Counted from the first letter of the stretch, positions 20,892-29,163 are shown. The stretch is 64,000 nt of DNA from Mesorhizobium sp. M8A.F.Ca.ET.218.01.1.1 (GCF_004791165.1 NZ_SRUZ01000011.1:1-64000); one strand, 5' to 3'. The notes: a model not told the origin generated them from the letters alone. Translations and numbers: made by a program.

Positions 20892-22943
20892 ATGGGTACT
20901 CGCGCCGGAGGACGACGCACGGGACCGAAATGCATTGCCATAGTCGGTCCCTTCGCAAGCGGTAAGACGACACTTCTCGAAGCCATATTGGCCCGTACGG
21001 GCGCCATCCCCCGCCAGAATCCGGTTTCATCGGGCAACACCGTTTCAGATCATTCGCTCGAGGCCCGCGCCCACGCCATGAGCGTCGAGGCGTCGATCGC
21101 CACCACAGAATTCATGGGCGAGCAATTCACCTTCGTCGACTGCCCCGGGTCGATCGAATTCTCCTTCGAGGCCGAACCGGTACTGGCGGCCTGCGATGTC
21201 GCGGTGGTCGTGGCCGAGGCCGACGAAAAAAAGATTCCAGCCCTGCAGCTCATCATGCGCAAGCTTGACGATCTCGGCGTGCCACGCATCCTGTTCCTCA
21301 ACAAGGTCGACAAGGCGATCGCGGGCGTGCGCGACACGCTGAAGATGCTGCAGCCGACAAGCGCGGCGCCGCTGCTTCTGCGCCAGATTCCGCTGCGCAA
21401 GGACGGCGTCGTCATCGGCTCGATCGATCTGGCGCTGGAGCGCGCCTACATCTACCGCGAGTACGCCGAGAGCGAGGTGGCCGAGATACCCGGCGACGAC
21501 AAGGCGCGCGAACTGGAGGCGCGCTTCTCCATGCTGGAGACGCTGGCCGACCATGACGACCAGCTGATGGAGCAGTTGCTCGAGGAGATCGAGCCGCCCA
21601 GGGACGCGATCTTCGACGATCTCGCCGCCGATCTGCGCGACGGCGCGGTGACACCGGTGCTGATCGGCACCGCCGAGAAAGGCAATGGCGTGCTGCGCCT
21701 GTTGAAGACGATCCGCCACGACGCGCCCGACATCGAGGCGACCCGCAAGCGGCTCGGTGCCCCGGACGGCAACGCGACGGTGGTCCAGGTGATGAAGACC
21801 ATCCACACGCCGCATGGCGGCAAGCTGTCGGTGTCGCGCATTCTGTCGGGCCAGGTCGCCGACGGCTTGGAACTGTGGCTGCCCGGCGGCGACACCGCCA
21901 AGGTTTCCGGCATCTACAGGATGCTGGGCAAGGACCAGGTCAAGCTGACCGCCGCCAGAACCGGCGACACCGTGGCGCTCGGCAAGCTGGACGCGGTCAA
22001 GACGGGCCAGACGCTCAGCTCCGCCAAGGGAGGCATCAAACAGCTCTTCGATGTCGAGCCGCCGCAGCCGGTCTTCGCCTTCGCGCTGCGCCCCAAGGAG
22101 CGCAAGGACGAGGTCAAGATGTCGGCGGCCATCCAGCGCCTGGCCGAGGAAGACCCCTCGCTCAGCCTGCGCCAAAACCAGGACTCGGCCGAGACCGTGC
22201 TGTCGGGTCACGGAGAGATGCATCTGCGCGTGGTGCGCGAGCGGCTGGAGGGCAAGAACCAGATACCGGTCGAAGGCCATGCGCCGGCGGTGCCCTATCG
22301 CGAGACGATCCGCAAACCGGTGCAGCAGCGCGGCCGTCACAAGAAACAGTCGGGCGGCCACGGCCAGTTCGGCGATGTGGTGATCGAGATCAAGCCGCTG
22401 CCGCGCGGCTCCGGCTTCCAGTTCACCGACACCATCACCGGCGGCGTCGTGCCCAAGACCTACATCCAGTCGGTCGAGACCGGCATACGCGACTATCTGA
22501 AGACCGGCCCGCTCGGCTTCCCCGTGGTTGACGTCGCGGTCAACCTGTCGGACGGCTCCTACCATGCGGTCGATTCCTCCGACATGGCGTTCCAGATGGC
22601 GGCAAAGCTCGCCATGAAGGAAGGCATGGCCGCCTGCTCGCCGGTGCTTCTGGAGCCGGTGATGAAGATCGAGATCGTCACGCCGTCGGACGCGACATCG
22701 AAGATCATCGCGCTGATCCCGCAGCGGCGCGGCCAGATCCTCGGCTATGACGCGCGGCCCGATTGGCCCGGATGGGATGTCGTCGAGGCGACCATGCCGC
22801 AGGCCGAGATCGGTGATCTGATCATCGAGTTGCGGTCGGCCACTTCAGGCGTTGCCAGCTACCGCGCCGCCTTCGACCATATGGCCGAGCTGACTGGCCG
22901 TCTCGCCGACGAGGCGATGAACGCCAACGGCAAGGCCGCCTGA
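20892..22943 (+). CDS. Elongation factor G-like GTPase
   Basis: A 683-residue EF-G paralogue with all five domains. P-loop GPFASGKT (G19-T26), G3 DCPG (83-86), G4 NKVD (137-140). Domain IV follows a GRHKKQSGGHGQFGDV segment and domain V ends in GVASYRAAFDHMAELTG. The histidine that follows DTPG in true EF-G/EF-Tu (DTPGH) is a serine here (DCPGS), as in the EF-G-like group rather than in canonical FusA. The canonical fusA is expected elsewhere. Ribosome binding is likely; classical translocation activity is uncertain. Confidence 0.9.
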   Translation: MGTRAGGRRTGPKCIAIVGPFASGKTTLLEAILARTGAIPRQNPVSSGNTVSDHSLEARAHAMSVEASIATTEFMGEQFTFVDCPGSIEFSFEAEPVLAACDVAVVVAEADEKKIPALQLIMRKLDDLGVPRILFLNKVDKAIAGVRDTLKMLQPTSAAPLLLRQIPLRKDGVVIGSIDLALERAYIYREYAESEVAEIPGDDKARELEARFSMLETLADHDDQLMEQLLEEIEPPRDAIFDDLAADLRDGAVTPVLIGTAEKGNGVLRLLKTIRHDAPDIEATRKRLGAPDGNATVVQVMKTIHTPHGGKLSVSRILSGQVADGLELWLPGGDTAKVSGIYRMLGKDQVKLTAARTGDTVALGKLDAVKTGQTLSSAKGGIKQLFDVEPPQPVFAFALRPKERKDEVKMSAAIQRLAEEDPSLSLRQNQDSAETVLSGHGEMHLRVVRERLEGKNQIPVEGHAPAVPYRETIRKPVQQRGRHKKQSGGHGQFGDVVIEIKPLPRGSGFQFTDTITGGVVPKTYIQSVETGIRDYLKTGPLGFPVVDVAVNLSDGSYHAVDSSDMAFQMAAKLAMKEGMAACSPVLLEPVMKIEIVTPSDATSKIIALIPQRRGQILGYDARPDWPGWDVVEATMPQAEIGDLIIELRSATSGVASYRAAFDHMAELTGRLADEAMNANGKAA

Positions 22944-22963
22944 TTTCACTCGTTTCATGAGAA

Positions 22964-22987
22964 GCCCCCTCGAAGGATCGAGGGGGC
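22964..22987. terminator. Perfect hairpin after the EF-G-like gene
   Basis: GCCCCCTCGA (22964-22973) and TCGAGGGGGC (22978-22987) with loop AGGA. It lacks a plus-strand T tract but is the first hairpin after the gene, 20 bp past the stop. The next hairpin (22997-23026) has T runs on both strands. Confidence 0.6.
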
Positions 22988-22989
22988 AA

Positions 22990-23180
22990 AAACCAAAAAC
23001 GGCGCCCGGGGGGCCGGACGCCGTTTTGTTGTGCGGACCGTTTTCTTGGGAGGAGAAACGGCAGGTCCGCCGCATGTAGGTCGCCGAACTTCGGCGGAAA
23101 AGGTTCGGACGCGGTAGCCGCCTGAGCCCGGGCCGTACGAGTGATGCCCCCATCTCCCGTCCGAACCACACCGCGTCCTA
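22990..23180 (-). ncRNA. Predicted anti-Shine-Dalgarno sRNA A
   Basis: On the minus strand a hairpin (plus coordinates 23035-23068, outer arms GGACC/GGTCC plus an AAACGG-type inner stem) presents CUCCUCCC in its loop (complement of 23048-23055). A terminator with T-rich tail follows at 22997-23026, and a promoter fits at 23186-23214. This is the architecture of alphaproteobacterial anti-SD sRNAs (alpha-r families). At about 185 nt it is longer than usual, so the 5' end could lie further inside. The family was not checked by covariance search. Confidence 0.55.
22997..23026. terminator. Bidirectional terminator (EF-G-like gene and sRNA A)
   Basis: AAACGGCG (22997-23004) pairs with CGCCGTTT (23019-23026). 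On the plus strand TTTTGTTG follows. On the minus strand TTTTTGGTTTTTG follows, so it would end the minus-strand sRNA and back up the plus-strand gene. Confidence 0.75.
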
Positions 23181-23185
23181 GCATC

Positions 23186-23214
23186 TACATAGCAGCGGAA
23201 GGCATCGTTGTCAT
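23186..23214 (-). promoter_or_regulatory. Predicted promoter of sRNA A
   Basis: Read on the minus strand: ATGACA (23209-23214) and TATGTA (23186-23191), 17-bp spacer. It would start transcription near 23180 towards lower coordinates. Confidence 0.45.
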
Positions 23215-23290
23215 GTTACCAGAGGTTACATGACACTGTTACGTGGCAATTCTGATGAAATTTTCGCTCGTCCCGCCCGGGTCCGGGCAA

Positions 23291-23406
23291 CAAAAAAGCC
23301 GGATCAACGAAGATCCGGCTGAGTTTGATTGGAAGTGCCTGTTAAGGCTAACCTCCAGAGGGGAACACTCGAGGGCGCTAATGGGAGGAGAACGCGCCCA
23401 GGAGAT
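23291..23406 (-). ncRNA. Predicted anti-Shine-Dalgarno sRNA B
   Basis: About 115 nt on the minus strand. From 5': a GGGCGC/GCGCCC hairpin (arms at 23394-23399 and 23373-23378) whose 15-nt loop shows CUCCUCCC (complement of 23383-23390). A middle region with a CCTC/GAGG mini-stem follows. Last is a terminator AGCCGGATC/GATCCGGCT (23297-23320) with a T-tail (23292-23297). Length, single-stranded anti-SD loop and terminator match the rhizobial alpha-r14-like anti-SD sRNAs that can base-pair with ribosome binding sites. No protein-coding frame there is convincing. Confidence 0.72.
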
Positions 23407-23412
23407 GACCTA

Positions 23413-23441
23413 TATATGTGCTCATCATGCCCAAGAAACAA
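23413..23441 (-). promoter_or_regulatory. Predicted promoter of sRNA B
   Basis: Minus strand TTGTTT (23436-23441) and CATATA (23413-23418), 17-bp spacer, inside an AT-rich patch. The predicted start near 23406 places the anti-SD hairpin at the very 5' end. Confidence 0.55.
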
Positions 23442-23670
23442 GCATCTATTTTGCAACACACGCATGCAAAAAGGCACAGGCTGTGGTCCAACCCATTTGG
23501 GGAGCCAATAGGACCAGCAGAATCGTGAAAATGAAGCGTACTTTCGGGTCATTCTCGTCTCGAAAACGCCAATCCCAACCGATTTTGTTCCCAAAATGCC
23601 GAAAAACACTGATGATGTGGAATGAGGCACCGGCGGTTCAATTCCAAGGCAGTCAAGCGGAGATCAACCA

Positions 23671-24168
23671 ATGCGTAGGTTTTCGGCGATTGCCGGCAGC
23701 GGCATTTTCCTGATTGCTGCCCCCGGCGTGGTCGCCGGGCTGATTCCCTGGCTGCTCAGCGAGCGCTGGAGCCTGCCATGGTCGCCCCTGCCCGGCCTTG
23801 TCGTCGCCGGCGGCGTCCTCATTGTCGCCGCGGCCGCCGTGCTGCTACATGCCTTCGCCCGCTTCGCACTGGAGGGGCTGGGCACGCCGGCCCCCGTCGC
23901 ACCAACCGAAAGACTGGTGATCGGCGGCATCTACCGCCATGTCCGCAATCCCATGTATGTCGCCGTGCTGTCGATCATTATCGGCCAGGCGCTGTTGTTC
24001 TCGAGCTGGTCGATCGCCACCTACGCGGCGATCGCGGCGGCTGAAATGGTGACCTTCGTCAAGCTCTATGAGGAGCCGACGCTCGCCGGCCGCCATGGCG
24101 CCGAATACAAAGCCTACCGCCACAACGTACCGGGGTGGCTGCCGCGGATTACGCCCTGGAAAGGATAG
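23671..24168 (+). CDS. Isoprenylcysteine carboxyl methyltransferase-family membrane protein
   Basis: A 165-residue integral membrane protein with four to five hydrophobic segments (for example GSGIFLIAAPGVVAGLIPWLL and LPGLVVAGGVLIVAAAAVLLH). The ICMT/PEMT-type SAM-binding signature is in the second half: GGIYRHVRNPMYVAVL, then LYEEPTLAGRHGAEYKAYRH. The RHPxY and EE motifs define the family. Bacterial members methylate unknown, probably lipid-like, substrates. The start follows a weak GGAG (AGCGGAGATCAACCA). Confidence 0.88.
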   Translation: MRRFSAIAGSGIFLIAAPGVVAGLIPWLLSERWSLPWSPLPGLVVAGGVLIVAAAAVLLHAFARFALEGLGTPAPVAPTERLVIGGIYRHVRNPMYVAVLSIIIGQALLFSSWSIATYAAIAAAEMVTFVKLYEEPTLAGRHGAEYKAYRHNVPGWLPRITPWKG

Positions 24169-24189
24169 GCTCGCGGAGCTGACCCTGGA

Positions 24190-25086
24190 TCAGAAGGACC
24201 AGCTTCTGGCCTTGGCGATGATGAAGTCGCGGAACACGTGCAGCTTGGCCTGGTTCTTCATCGCGTCGGGATAGGCGAAATAGGTGTCGAAGGACGGCAC
24301 CTCGGTTTCCGGCAAAAGCTGCACCAGGCCGGAATCCTTGCTGATCACATAGTCCGGCAGCATGGCGATGCCGGCGCCGCCCTGCACGGCGCGCTTGATC
24401 GACAGGATGTCGTTGATCTGCAGTGTCGGCACGCGCCGGCCGCTCTCGAAATCACCGACCGTCTCCAGCCAGTTCAACTCCGACAGATGCGACGGCACAG
24501 GCAGGCCGAAGGTGACGATGCGATGGCTTCTCAACTCTGCGATCGAGCCCGGCTTGCCGTATTTGGCGACATAGGACGGTGCCGCGTAGAGATGGAAATG
24601 CACGGTGAACAGGCGGCGCTGGATCAGGTCCGGCTGTTGCGGCTGGCGCAGCCGGATGGCGCAATCGGCCTGGCGCATGGTGAGGTCGAGCTCCTCGTTG
24701 GCGAGGATCAGCTGCAGGCTGATTTCGGGGTAGAGTTCGATGAACTCCTGCACCCGCTCGGTCAGCCAGCCGGCGCCGAGGCCGACGGTCGTCGTCACCC
24801 TGAGCACACCGGACGGGCGGTCCTTGGTCTCGGTCAGCCGCGACTTGATGGTTTCCAGCTTCATCAGCACGTCATGCGCCGTGCGGAACAGCATCTCGCC
24901 CTGTTCGGTCAGCACAAGGCCGCGTGCATGACGATTGAACAGCGGCACGCCGACATCATGTTCGAGCGCGCTCACCTGTCTCGATATCGCCGATTGCGAC
25001 AGATGCAGCGTCTCGGCCGCATGCGTAAACGACCCCGCTTCCGCCGCAGCGTGAAACACGCGTAGCTTGTCCCAGTCCAACGCCAT
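24190..25086 (-). CDS. lsrB: LysR-type regulator of the LsrB/VtlR group
   Basis: A 298-residue LysR regulator. The N-terminal helix-turn-helix reads GSFTHAAETLHLSQSAISRQVSALE, preceded by MALDWDKLRVFHAAAEA, which I recognise from LsrB of Sinorhizobium and VtlR of Brucella/Agrobacterium. Orthology is supported by its neighbours trxB and lrp. In those species it controls redox, envelope and sRNA (AbcR) genes and is needed for host interaction. Only one cysteine (Cys142) is present. It reads in the same direction as trxB, 91 bp downstream of it. Confidence 0.9.
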   Translation of the reverse strand: MALDWDKLRVFHAAAEAGSFTHAAETLHLSQSAISRQVSALEHDVGVPLFNRHARGLVLTEQGEMLFRTAHDVLMKLETIKSRLTETKDRPSGVLRVTTTVGLGAGWLTERVQEFIELYPEISLQLILANEELDLTMRQADCAIRLRQPQQPDLIQRRLFTVHFHLYAAPSYVAKYGKPGSIAELRSHRIVTFGLPVPSHLSELNWLETVGDFESGRRVPTLQINDILSIKRAVQGGAGIAMLPDYVISKDSGLVQLLPETEVPSFDTYFAYPDAMKNQAKLHVFRDFIIAKARSWSF

Positions 25087-25177
25087 GATTTCCCCTCGTT
25101 CCGGTTGGCGTTTGAATGAAAAATCAGGCTTTTACACGGCGCTTCTAAGCCGTTTTTTTAACAGTTTTGCGAGCCGC

Positions 25178-26152
25178 CTATTCCGCTGCCTCGCGATGCA
25201 CCTCGATGCCGGCCAGATACTTTTCCGCTTCGAGCGCGGCCATGCAGCCGAGCCCCGCCGCCGTCACTGCCTGACGGTAGATATCGTCGGTCACGTCGCC
25301 GGCCGCGAACACGCCAGGCACGTCGGTGCGCGTCGAATCCGGCGCTGTCCACAGATAGCCGTTCGGCTTCTGCTTCAGCTTGCCGGCGAACAGCTCGACC
25401 GCGGGCGCATGGCCGATGGCCACGAAGACGCCGTCGACCTTGAGGTGGCTCTCGGCACCGGTCACGGCATGCCTGAGCTTCAGCCCCTCCACCGAAGGCG
25501 GCAGCGGTGCCTTGCCGGGGCGGCCGGTGATCTCGTCGACGATCGTGTCCCAGATGACGCGGACATTGTCCTTCTTCAACAGCCGCTCGCGCAGGATGCG
25601 CTCGGCACGGAAGTCCGAGCGCCTGTGAATGACGGTGACGCTCTTGGCGAGGTTGGACAGATAGAGCGCCTCTTCCACCGCCGAATTGCCGCCGCCGACC
25701 ACCGCGACATCCTTGCCGCGATAGAAGAAGCCGTCGCAGGTGGCGCAGGCCGAAACGCCGAAGCCCATGAAGTCCTGCTCGGTGGGAATGCCCAGCCACT
25801 TGGCTTGTGCGCCGGTGGCGATGATCAACGCGTCGGCCGTGTAGGTCGTGCCGGAATCGCCCTTGGCGCGGAACGGCCGCACATTGAGGTCGACCTCGGT
25901 GATGATGTCGTTGATGATGTCAGTGCCGACATGCTCGGCCTGCTTGAGCATCTGCTCCATCAGCCACGGCCCCTGGATCGGGTCGGCGAAGCCGGGATAG
26001 TTTTCGACGTCCGTGGTGATCATCAGCTGACCGCCCTGCTGCAGGCCGGCGACGAGCATCGGCTTCAGCATGGCGCGCGCGGCATAGACCGCCGCCGTAT
26101 AGCCGGCCGGACCGGAACCGATGATGAGAACGGGCGCATGCTTGGTGGTCAT
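25178..26152 (-). CDS. trxB: Thioredoxin reductase
   Basis: A 324-residue FAD/NADPH enzyme that reduces thioredoxin. FAD-binding motif VLIIGSGPAGYTAAVYAAR at the N-terminus, active-site disulfide in SACATCDGFFYRG (about residues 137-140), NADPH motif VVGGGNSAVEEALYLSN, and the late FAD motif GVFAAGDVTDDIYRQA. The start MTTKHAPV at 26152 fits the family length; an upstream in-frame codon at 26242 would add an unrelated hydrophobic leader. It is divergent from lrp with about 260 bp between, where both promoters must lie. Confidence 0.96.
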   Translation of the reverse strand: MTTKHAPVLIIGSGPAGYTAAVYAARAMLKPMLVAGLQQGGQLMITTDVENYPGFADPIQGPWLMEQMLKQAEHVGTDIINDIITEVDLNVRPFRAKGDSGTTYTADALIIATGAQAKWLGIPTEQDFMGFGVSACATCDGFFYRGKDVAVVGGGNSAVEEALYLSNLAKSVTVIHRRSDFRAERILRERLLKKDNVRVIWDTIVDEITGRPGKAPLPPSVEGLKLRHAVTGAESHLKVDGVFVAIGHAPAVELFAGKLKQKPNGYLWTAPDSTRTDVPGVFAAGDVTDDIYRQAVTAAGLGCMAALEAEKYLAGIEVHREAAE

Positions 26153-26414
26153 TTGGAGCCTCTGCGGGGCGGACACGAGTGTGCCTTGGAAAAAGACGTG
26201 GAATGTAGCGCTTAATGTAAGGGCTGCCAGCCACGCCAGCAAGACGAGCGAACCGTCGTCCCCGGAAAGCTTCGGCCCGTGTGGATATTCGCGCGATCAG
26301 CGCTTTTCGTTACCTGTCCAAAATCGCGTCGACGAGGGCTGGCTTCGACACAAAAGTCGTTTAATTACAAAATCGCGAAAGATTCTTGCGCCACACTGAT
26401 CATCGAGAACCCTA

Positions 26415-26894
26415 ATGCCCCTCAAGGCCGATCTTGACGCCATCGACTGGAAGATCCTGCGCGAGCTTCAGTCGGACGGGCGCATGACCAATGTCGAGCT
26501 CTCGAACCGCGTCGGCATTTCGGCCCCGCCCTGCCTGCGCCGGGTCAAGCGGCTAGAGGAAGCCGGTATCATCCGTGGCTATCGCGCGCTGCTCAACGCC
26601 CCGGCGCTCGGCCTCGATGTCGTCGCCTTTTGCCTGGTCGGGCTGCATCACCAGGCCGATGCCGAACTGCGCATCTTCGCCGACCGCACGCGCGGCTGGC
26701 CGATCGTGCGCGATGCCTGGATGGTGTCGGGCGAGTCCGATTTCCTGCTGCATTGCGTGGCAAGCGACCTCGGCAGCTTCCAGACCTTCGTCATCGAGGA
26801 ACTGACCTCGACGCCGAACGTCGACACGGTGCGCACCGCGCTCACCATTCGTCGCGTCAAGGATGAGGGTTTGGTGTCGTTCGAACGACCCTGA
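26415..26894 (+). CDS. lrp: Lrp/AsnC family transcriptional regulator
   Basis: A 159-residue feast/famine regulator. The N-terminal winged helix-turn-helix has LDAIDWKILRELQSDGRMTNVELSNRVGIS, followed by APPCLRRVKRLEEAGIIRGYRA. The C-terminal RAM effector-binding domain follows from about residue 70 (VAFCLVGLHH...VDTVRTALTIRRVKDEG). Such proteins form octamers and respond to amino acids. The lrp - trxB - lsrB order is conserved in Rhizobiales. lrp here is used in the family sense; other paralogues are common. Confidence 0.93.
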   Translation: MPLKADLDAIDWKILRELQSDGRMTNVELSNRVGISAPPCLRRVKRLEEAGIIRGYRALLNAPALGLDVVAFCLVGLHHQADAELRIFADRTRGWPIVRDAWMVSGESDFLLHCVASDLGSFQTFVIEELTSTPNVDTVRTALTIRRVKDEGLVSFERP

Positions 26895-27032
26895 GGCCAG
26901 CCGACGCCCGCGCGATAGGCGAATTCCTGACCTTCGCCACACCGGCGCCGCGTTGGTATTCGAAAGACGTTGATATACAAGGCTGAACGGCTCTGCCGGA
27001 CTTCACTGCTTGACTGGGCGCTTGACTGGTTT

Positions 27033-27086
27033 CTCAAGCCATTCCAGAAAAAATGTGTAACGGTTTTCCGCCCGGAATTGCTTGAG
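27033..27086. repeat. Repeat family C, solitary first module
   Basis: CTCAAGC-c-ATTCC (27033-27045) pairs with GGAAT-t-GCTTGAG (27074-27086). The loop contains AACGGTTTTCCG. It matches the first half of the full element at 43526-43625 (ATTCCAG...GGAATTGC) but lacks the second half. It lies 54 bp before the WaaE-like gene start. Confidence 0.7.
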
Positions 27087-27139
27087 AACAGATGGCGCGA
27101 GCACGTGAAATCCGGAAGAATCCGCATGAGAAGGGGACC

Positions 27140-27934
27140 ATGACCCGTTTTGCAAGCCCGGTCTCGGCGCTCATCATCTGCGTGAACGAGGCCGATATGA
27201 TCGGCCCGTGCCTGGAAAGCATCGATTTCTGCGCCGAGATCATCATCGTCGATTCCGGCTCGACGGACGGCACCGTCGAATGCGTGAAAAGCTATATCGC
27301 CAAGGGCTATCCGATAACGCTGCTGCACAATGACTGGCCGGGGTTCCCCCGCCAGCGGCAATTCGCGCTCGACCATGCCAACCAGCCCTGGTGCCTTTCG
27401 ATCGACCCGGACGAGCGCGTCGACGGCCGGCTGCGGCAGTCGATCGTGGCCATCACCCAGGCGGCCGGCGGCAAGGCCAGCGGATGGTACATGCGCCGCC
27501 GCGACTGGCTGAAGGGCTACGGCTATGCCCATCGCTGGGTCCTGCACAACAGGCTGCTCAGGCTTTTCCGCAGGGAAGGCGCCACCATGGATCTCACCGC
27601 GCGGGTGCATGAATCCGTTCGCGTGCCGGGCGAGACCGACACGATCGAGGACGGTGTCTTGCTGCATCGCCGTGAAATATCGGTCGAGGAGGATCTTGCC
27701 CGGGCCAACGCCTATTCCAGCCTCAAGGCGGTCACGCTGGTCGAGAAAGGCAAGAAGCCCGGCCTGGTGCGGCTGGTGCTGTCACCGTTCGGCAACTTCC
27801 TGAAATTCTACCTGGCCAAGCGCTACTTCCTGTGCGGCCGCCACGGCTTCGTCTACTCGATGTCGGTGATGATCTATTCCTTCGCCACCGAGGCCAAGCT
27901 CTACGAAGCCTCGCAGCGCGACGATAAGGCCTAG
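27140..27934 (+). CDS. Glycosyltransferase family 2 (WaaE/KdtX/LgtF type)
   Basis: A 264-residue GT-A fold transferase acting on the lipopolysaccharide inner core at the cytoplasmic membrane. The start MTRFASPVSALIICVNEAD follows GAGAAGGGGACC. DXD-type region: IVDSGSTDGTVE near the N-terminus and LSIDPDERVD in the middle. A later MRRRDWLKGYGYAHRW is typical of WaaE-like beta-1,4-glucosyltransferases, which add glucose to heptose I. Its position beside heptose genes agrees. The stop codon overlaps that of gmhB on the other strand by 4 bp. Confidence 0.85.
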   Translation: MTRFASPVSALIICVNEADMIGPCLESIDFCAEIIIVDSGSTDGTVECVKSYIAKGYPITLLHNDWPGFPRQRQFALDHANQPWCLSIDPDERVDGRLRQSIVAITQAAGGKASGWYMRRRDWLKGYGYAHRWVLHNRLLRLFRREGATMDLTARVHESVRVPGETDTIEDGVLLHRREISVEEDLARANAYSSLKAVTLVEKGKKPGLVRLVLSPFGNFLKFYLAKRYFLCGRHGFVYSMSVMIYSFATEAKLYEASQRDDKA

Positions 27935-28590
27935 GCCGGCAGGCCGCGGTCCCGACCGAGCGTCTCCACGGCCGCGAGCAGGCCGCCGAGATCGCGGTCG
28001 TCATGCAAGCGCCTGATGGCGAAGCCAGGCTGAAGTGCCCCCTCACCGTCGACCAGCCAGCCCTGCGCCAGGCCCGCGCGTTGGCCCGCCTGCATGTCGG
28101 CCAGCTTGTCGCCGACCATCAGGGAGCGCTGGAGATCGAGATCAAGGCGCCTGCCCGCCTCGATCAGCATGCCCGGATTGGGCTTGCGCATCGGATGATC
28201 GGCAACAGCGAGAAGCCCGACGCCAGCCTCGTGATAGGCGCAGGCCAGCACCATGTCGACGAACACACCCTGCCCGTTCAGCAACTCGACCACGCGGGCG
28301 TTCACCTTGGCGAAAACGTCCCAGCCGAAATAGCCGCGCGCGATGCCGGACTGGTTGGTGACGACGATCACCGGTATCCCCCTCCGGTTGGCGGCGGCGA
28401 TCGCCGGCAGCATCCGTCGCCTGAGCTCGATCTCGGCCGGATCGCTGGGATAGTCGGTGTCGACATTGATGGTGCCGTCGCGGTCGAGGAACAGCGCCGG
28501 CGAGCGTACCGGGAAAACCCGGCCGCCGATCCGCTCCACCCAGAGCCCCGGTTCGGTCAGCGGGTGCGGCGTCCCGATCCCGTCAGCCAT
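27931..28590 (-). CDS. gmhB: D-glycero-beta-D-manno-heptose-1,7-bisphosphate 7-phosphatase
   Basis: A 219-residue HAD-superfamily phosphatase, third step of ADP-heptose synthesis. HAD motif I is FLDRDGTINVD (about residue 34), motif II is VVTNQSGIARGYF, and motif III/IV is KPNPGM...MVGDKLADMQAG. A zinc-type loop (ACAYHEAGVGLLAVADHPMRKP) replaces the usual four-cysteine pattern only partly. Its start lies 8 bp inside the gmhA coding end, so it is coupled with gmhA. Confidence 0.93.
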   Translation of the reverse strand: MADGIGTPHPLTEPGLWVERIGGRVFPVRSPALFLDRDGTINVDTDYPSDPAEIELRRRMLPAIAAANRRGIPVIVVTNQSGIARGYFGWDVFAKVNARVVELLNGQGVFVDMVLACAYHEAGVGLLAVADHPMRKPNPGMLIEAGRRLDLDLQRSLMVGDKLADMQAGQRAGLAQGWLVDGEGALQPGFAIRRLHDDRDLGGLLAAVETLGRDRGLPA

Positions 28591-29155
28591 TCGACAGGCG
28601 CGCTTCGACCACCTCGCACAGATAGTGATAGAGGCACAAATGGCCTTGCTGGATGATCGGCGTCGAGGTCGAAGGTACGTTGAGCAGGATGTCGGTGAGC
28701 GGCTTCAGCTTGCCACCGGTGTCGCCGGTCAGGCTGATCACCGTCATGTCCATCATGCGCGCCTGTTCGGCGGCGGCAAGGATGCTCGGCGAATTGCCGC
28801 TGGTCGAGATCGCCAGAAGCACGCCGCCTGCGGCCCCATGCGCTTCGACCTGGCGTGAAAACACCGTGTCGAATCCGTAATCATTGCCCCAGGCGGTCAG
28901 CATCCCGGCATTGGCCGGCAGCGCAATCACATTGTAGGCCTTGCGCTCCTTCAGGAAGCGGCCGACCAGTTCGGTGGCGATATGGATGGCGTCGCTGGCC
29001 GAGCCGCCATTGCCGCAGACCAGCAAGGCCTTTCCGGAGGAAAGCGCCGACACGACGGCACTCGCCGCACGCTCCATCTCGCTGGTCAGATCTCGCTCGA
29101 CCGTGGCAGTGATGGCGGCCGCCGAGCGGACCAGATAGTCGTTCAATTCGGACAT
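28583..29155 (-). CDS. gmhA: Sedoheptulose-7-phosphate isomerase
   Basis: A 190-residue SIS-domain enzyme that converts sedoheptulose 7-phosphate to D-glycero-D-manno-heptose 7-phosphate, first step of the ADP-heptose route. The motifs GNGGSASDAIHIATEL, ERKAYNVIALP, ISTSGNSPSIL and QQGHLCLYHYLCEVVE are diagnostic. It lies between hldE (8-bp gap) and gmhB (8-bp overlap) in a minus-strand operon. Confidence 0.96.
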   Translation of the reverse strand: MSELNDYLVRSAAAITATVERDLTSEMERAASAVVSALSSGKALLVCGNGGSASDAIHIATELVGRFLKERKAYNVIALPANAGMLTAWGNDYGFDTVFSRQVEAHGAAGGVLLAISTSGNSPSILAAAEQARMMDMTVISLTGDTGGKLKPLTDILLNVPSTSTPIIQQGHLCLYHYLCEVVEARLSNG

Positions 29156-29163
29156 GAGATCCC

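Noticed and set aside
21045-22565. A 506-codon frame antisense to the EF-G-like gene
   Set aside because: Composition-driven shadow of a well-supported GTPase; no motifs.
23243-23713. A 156-codon plus-strand frame through the sRNA region
   Set aside because: Its sequence has no recognisable domain, and the minus-strand hairpins and promoter explain the region better.
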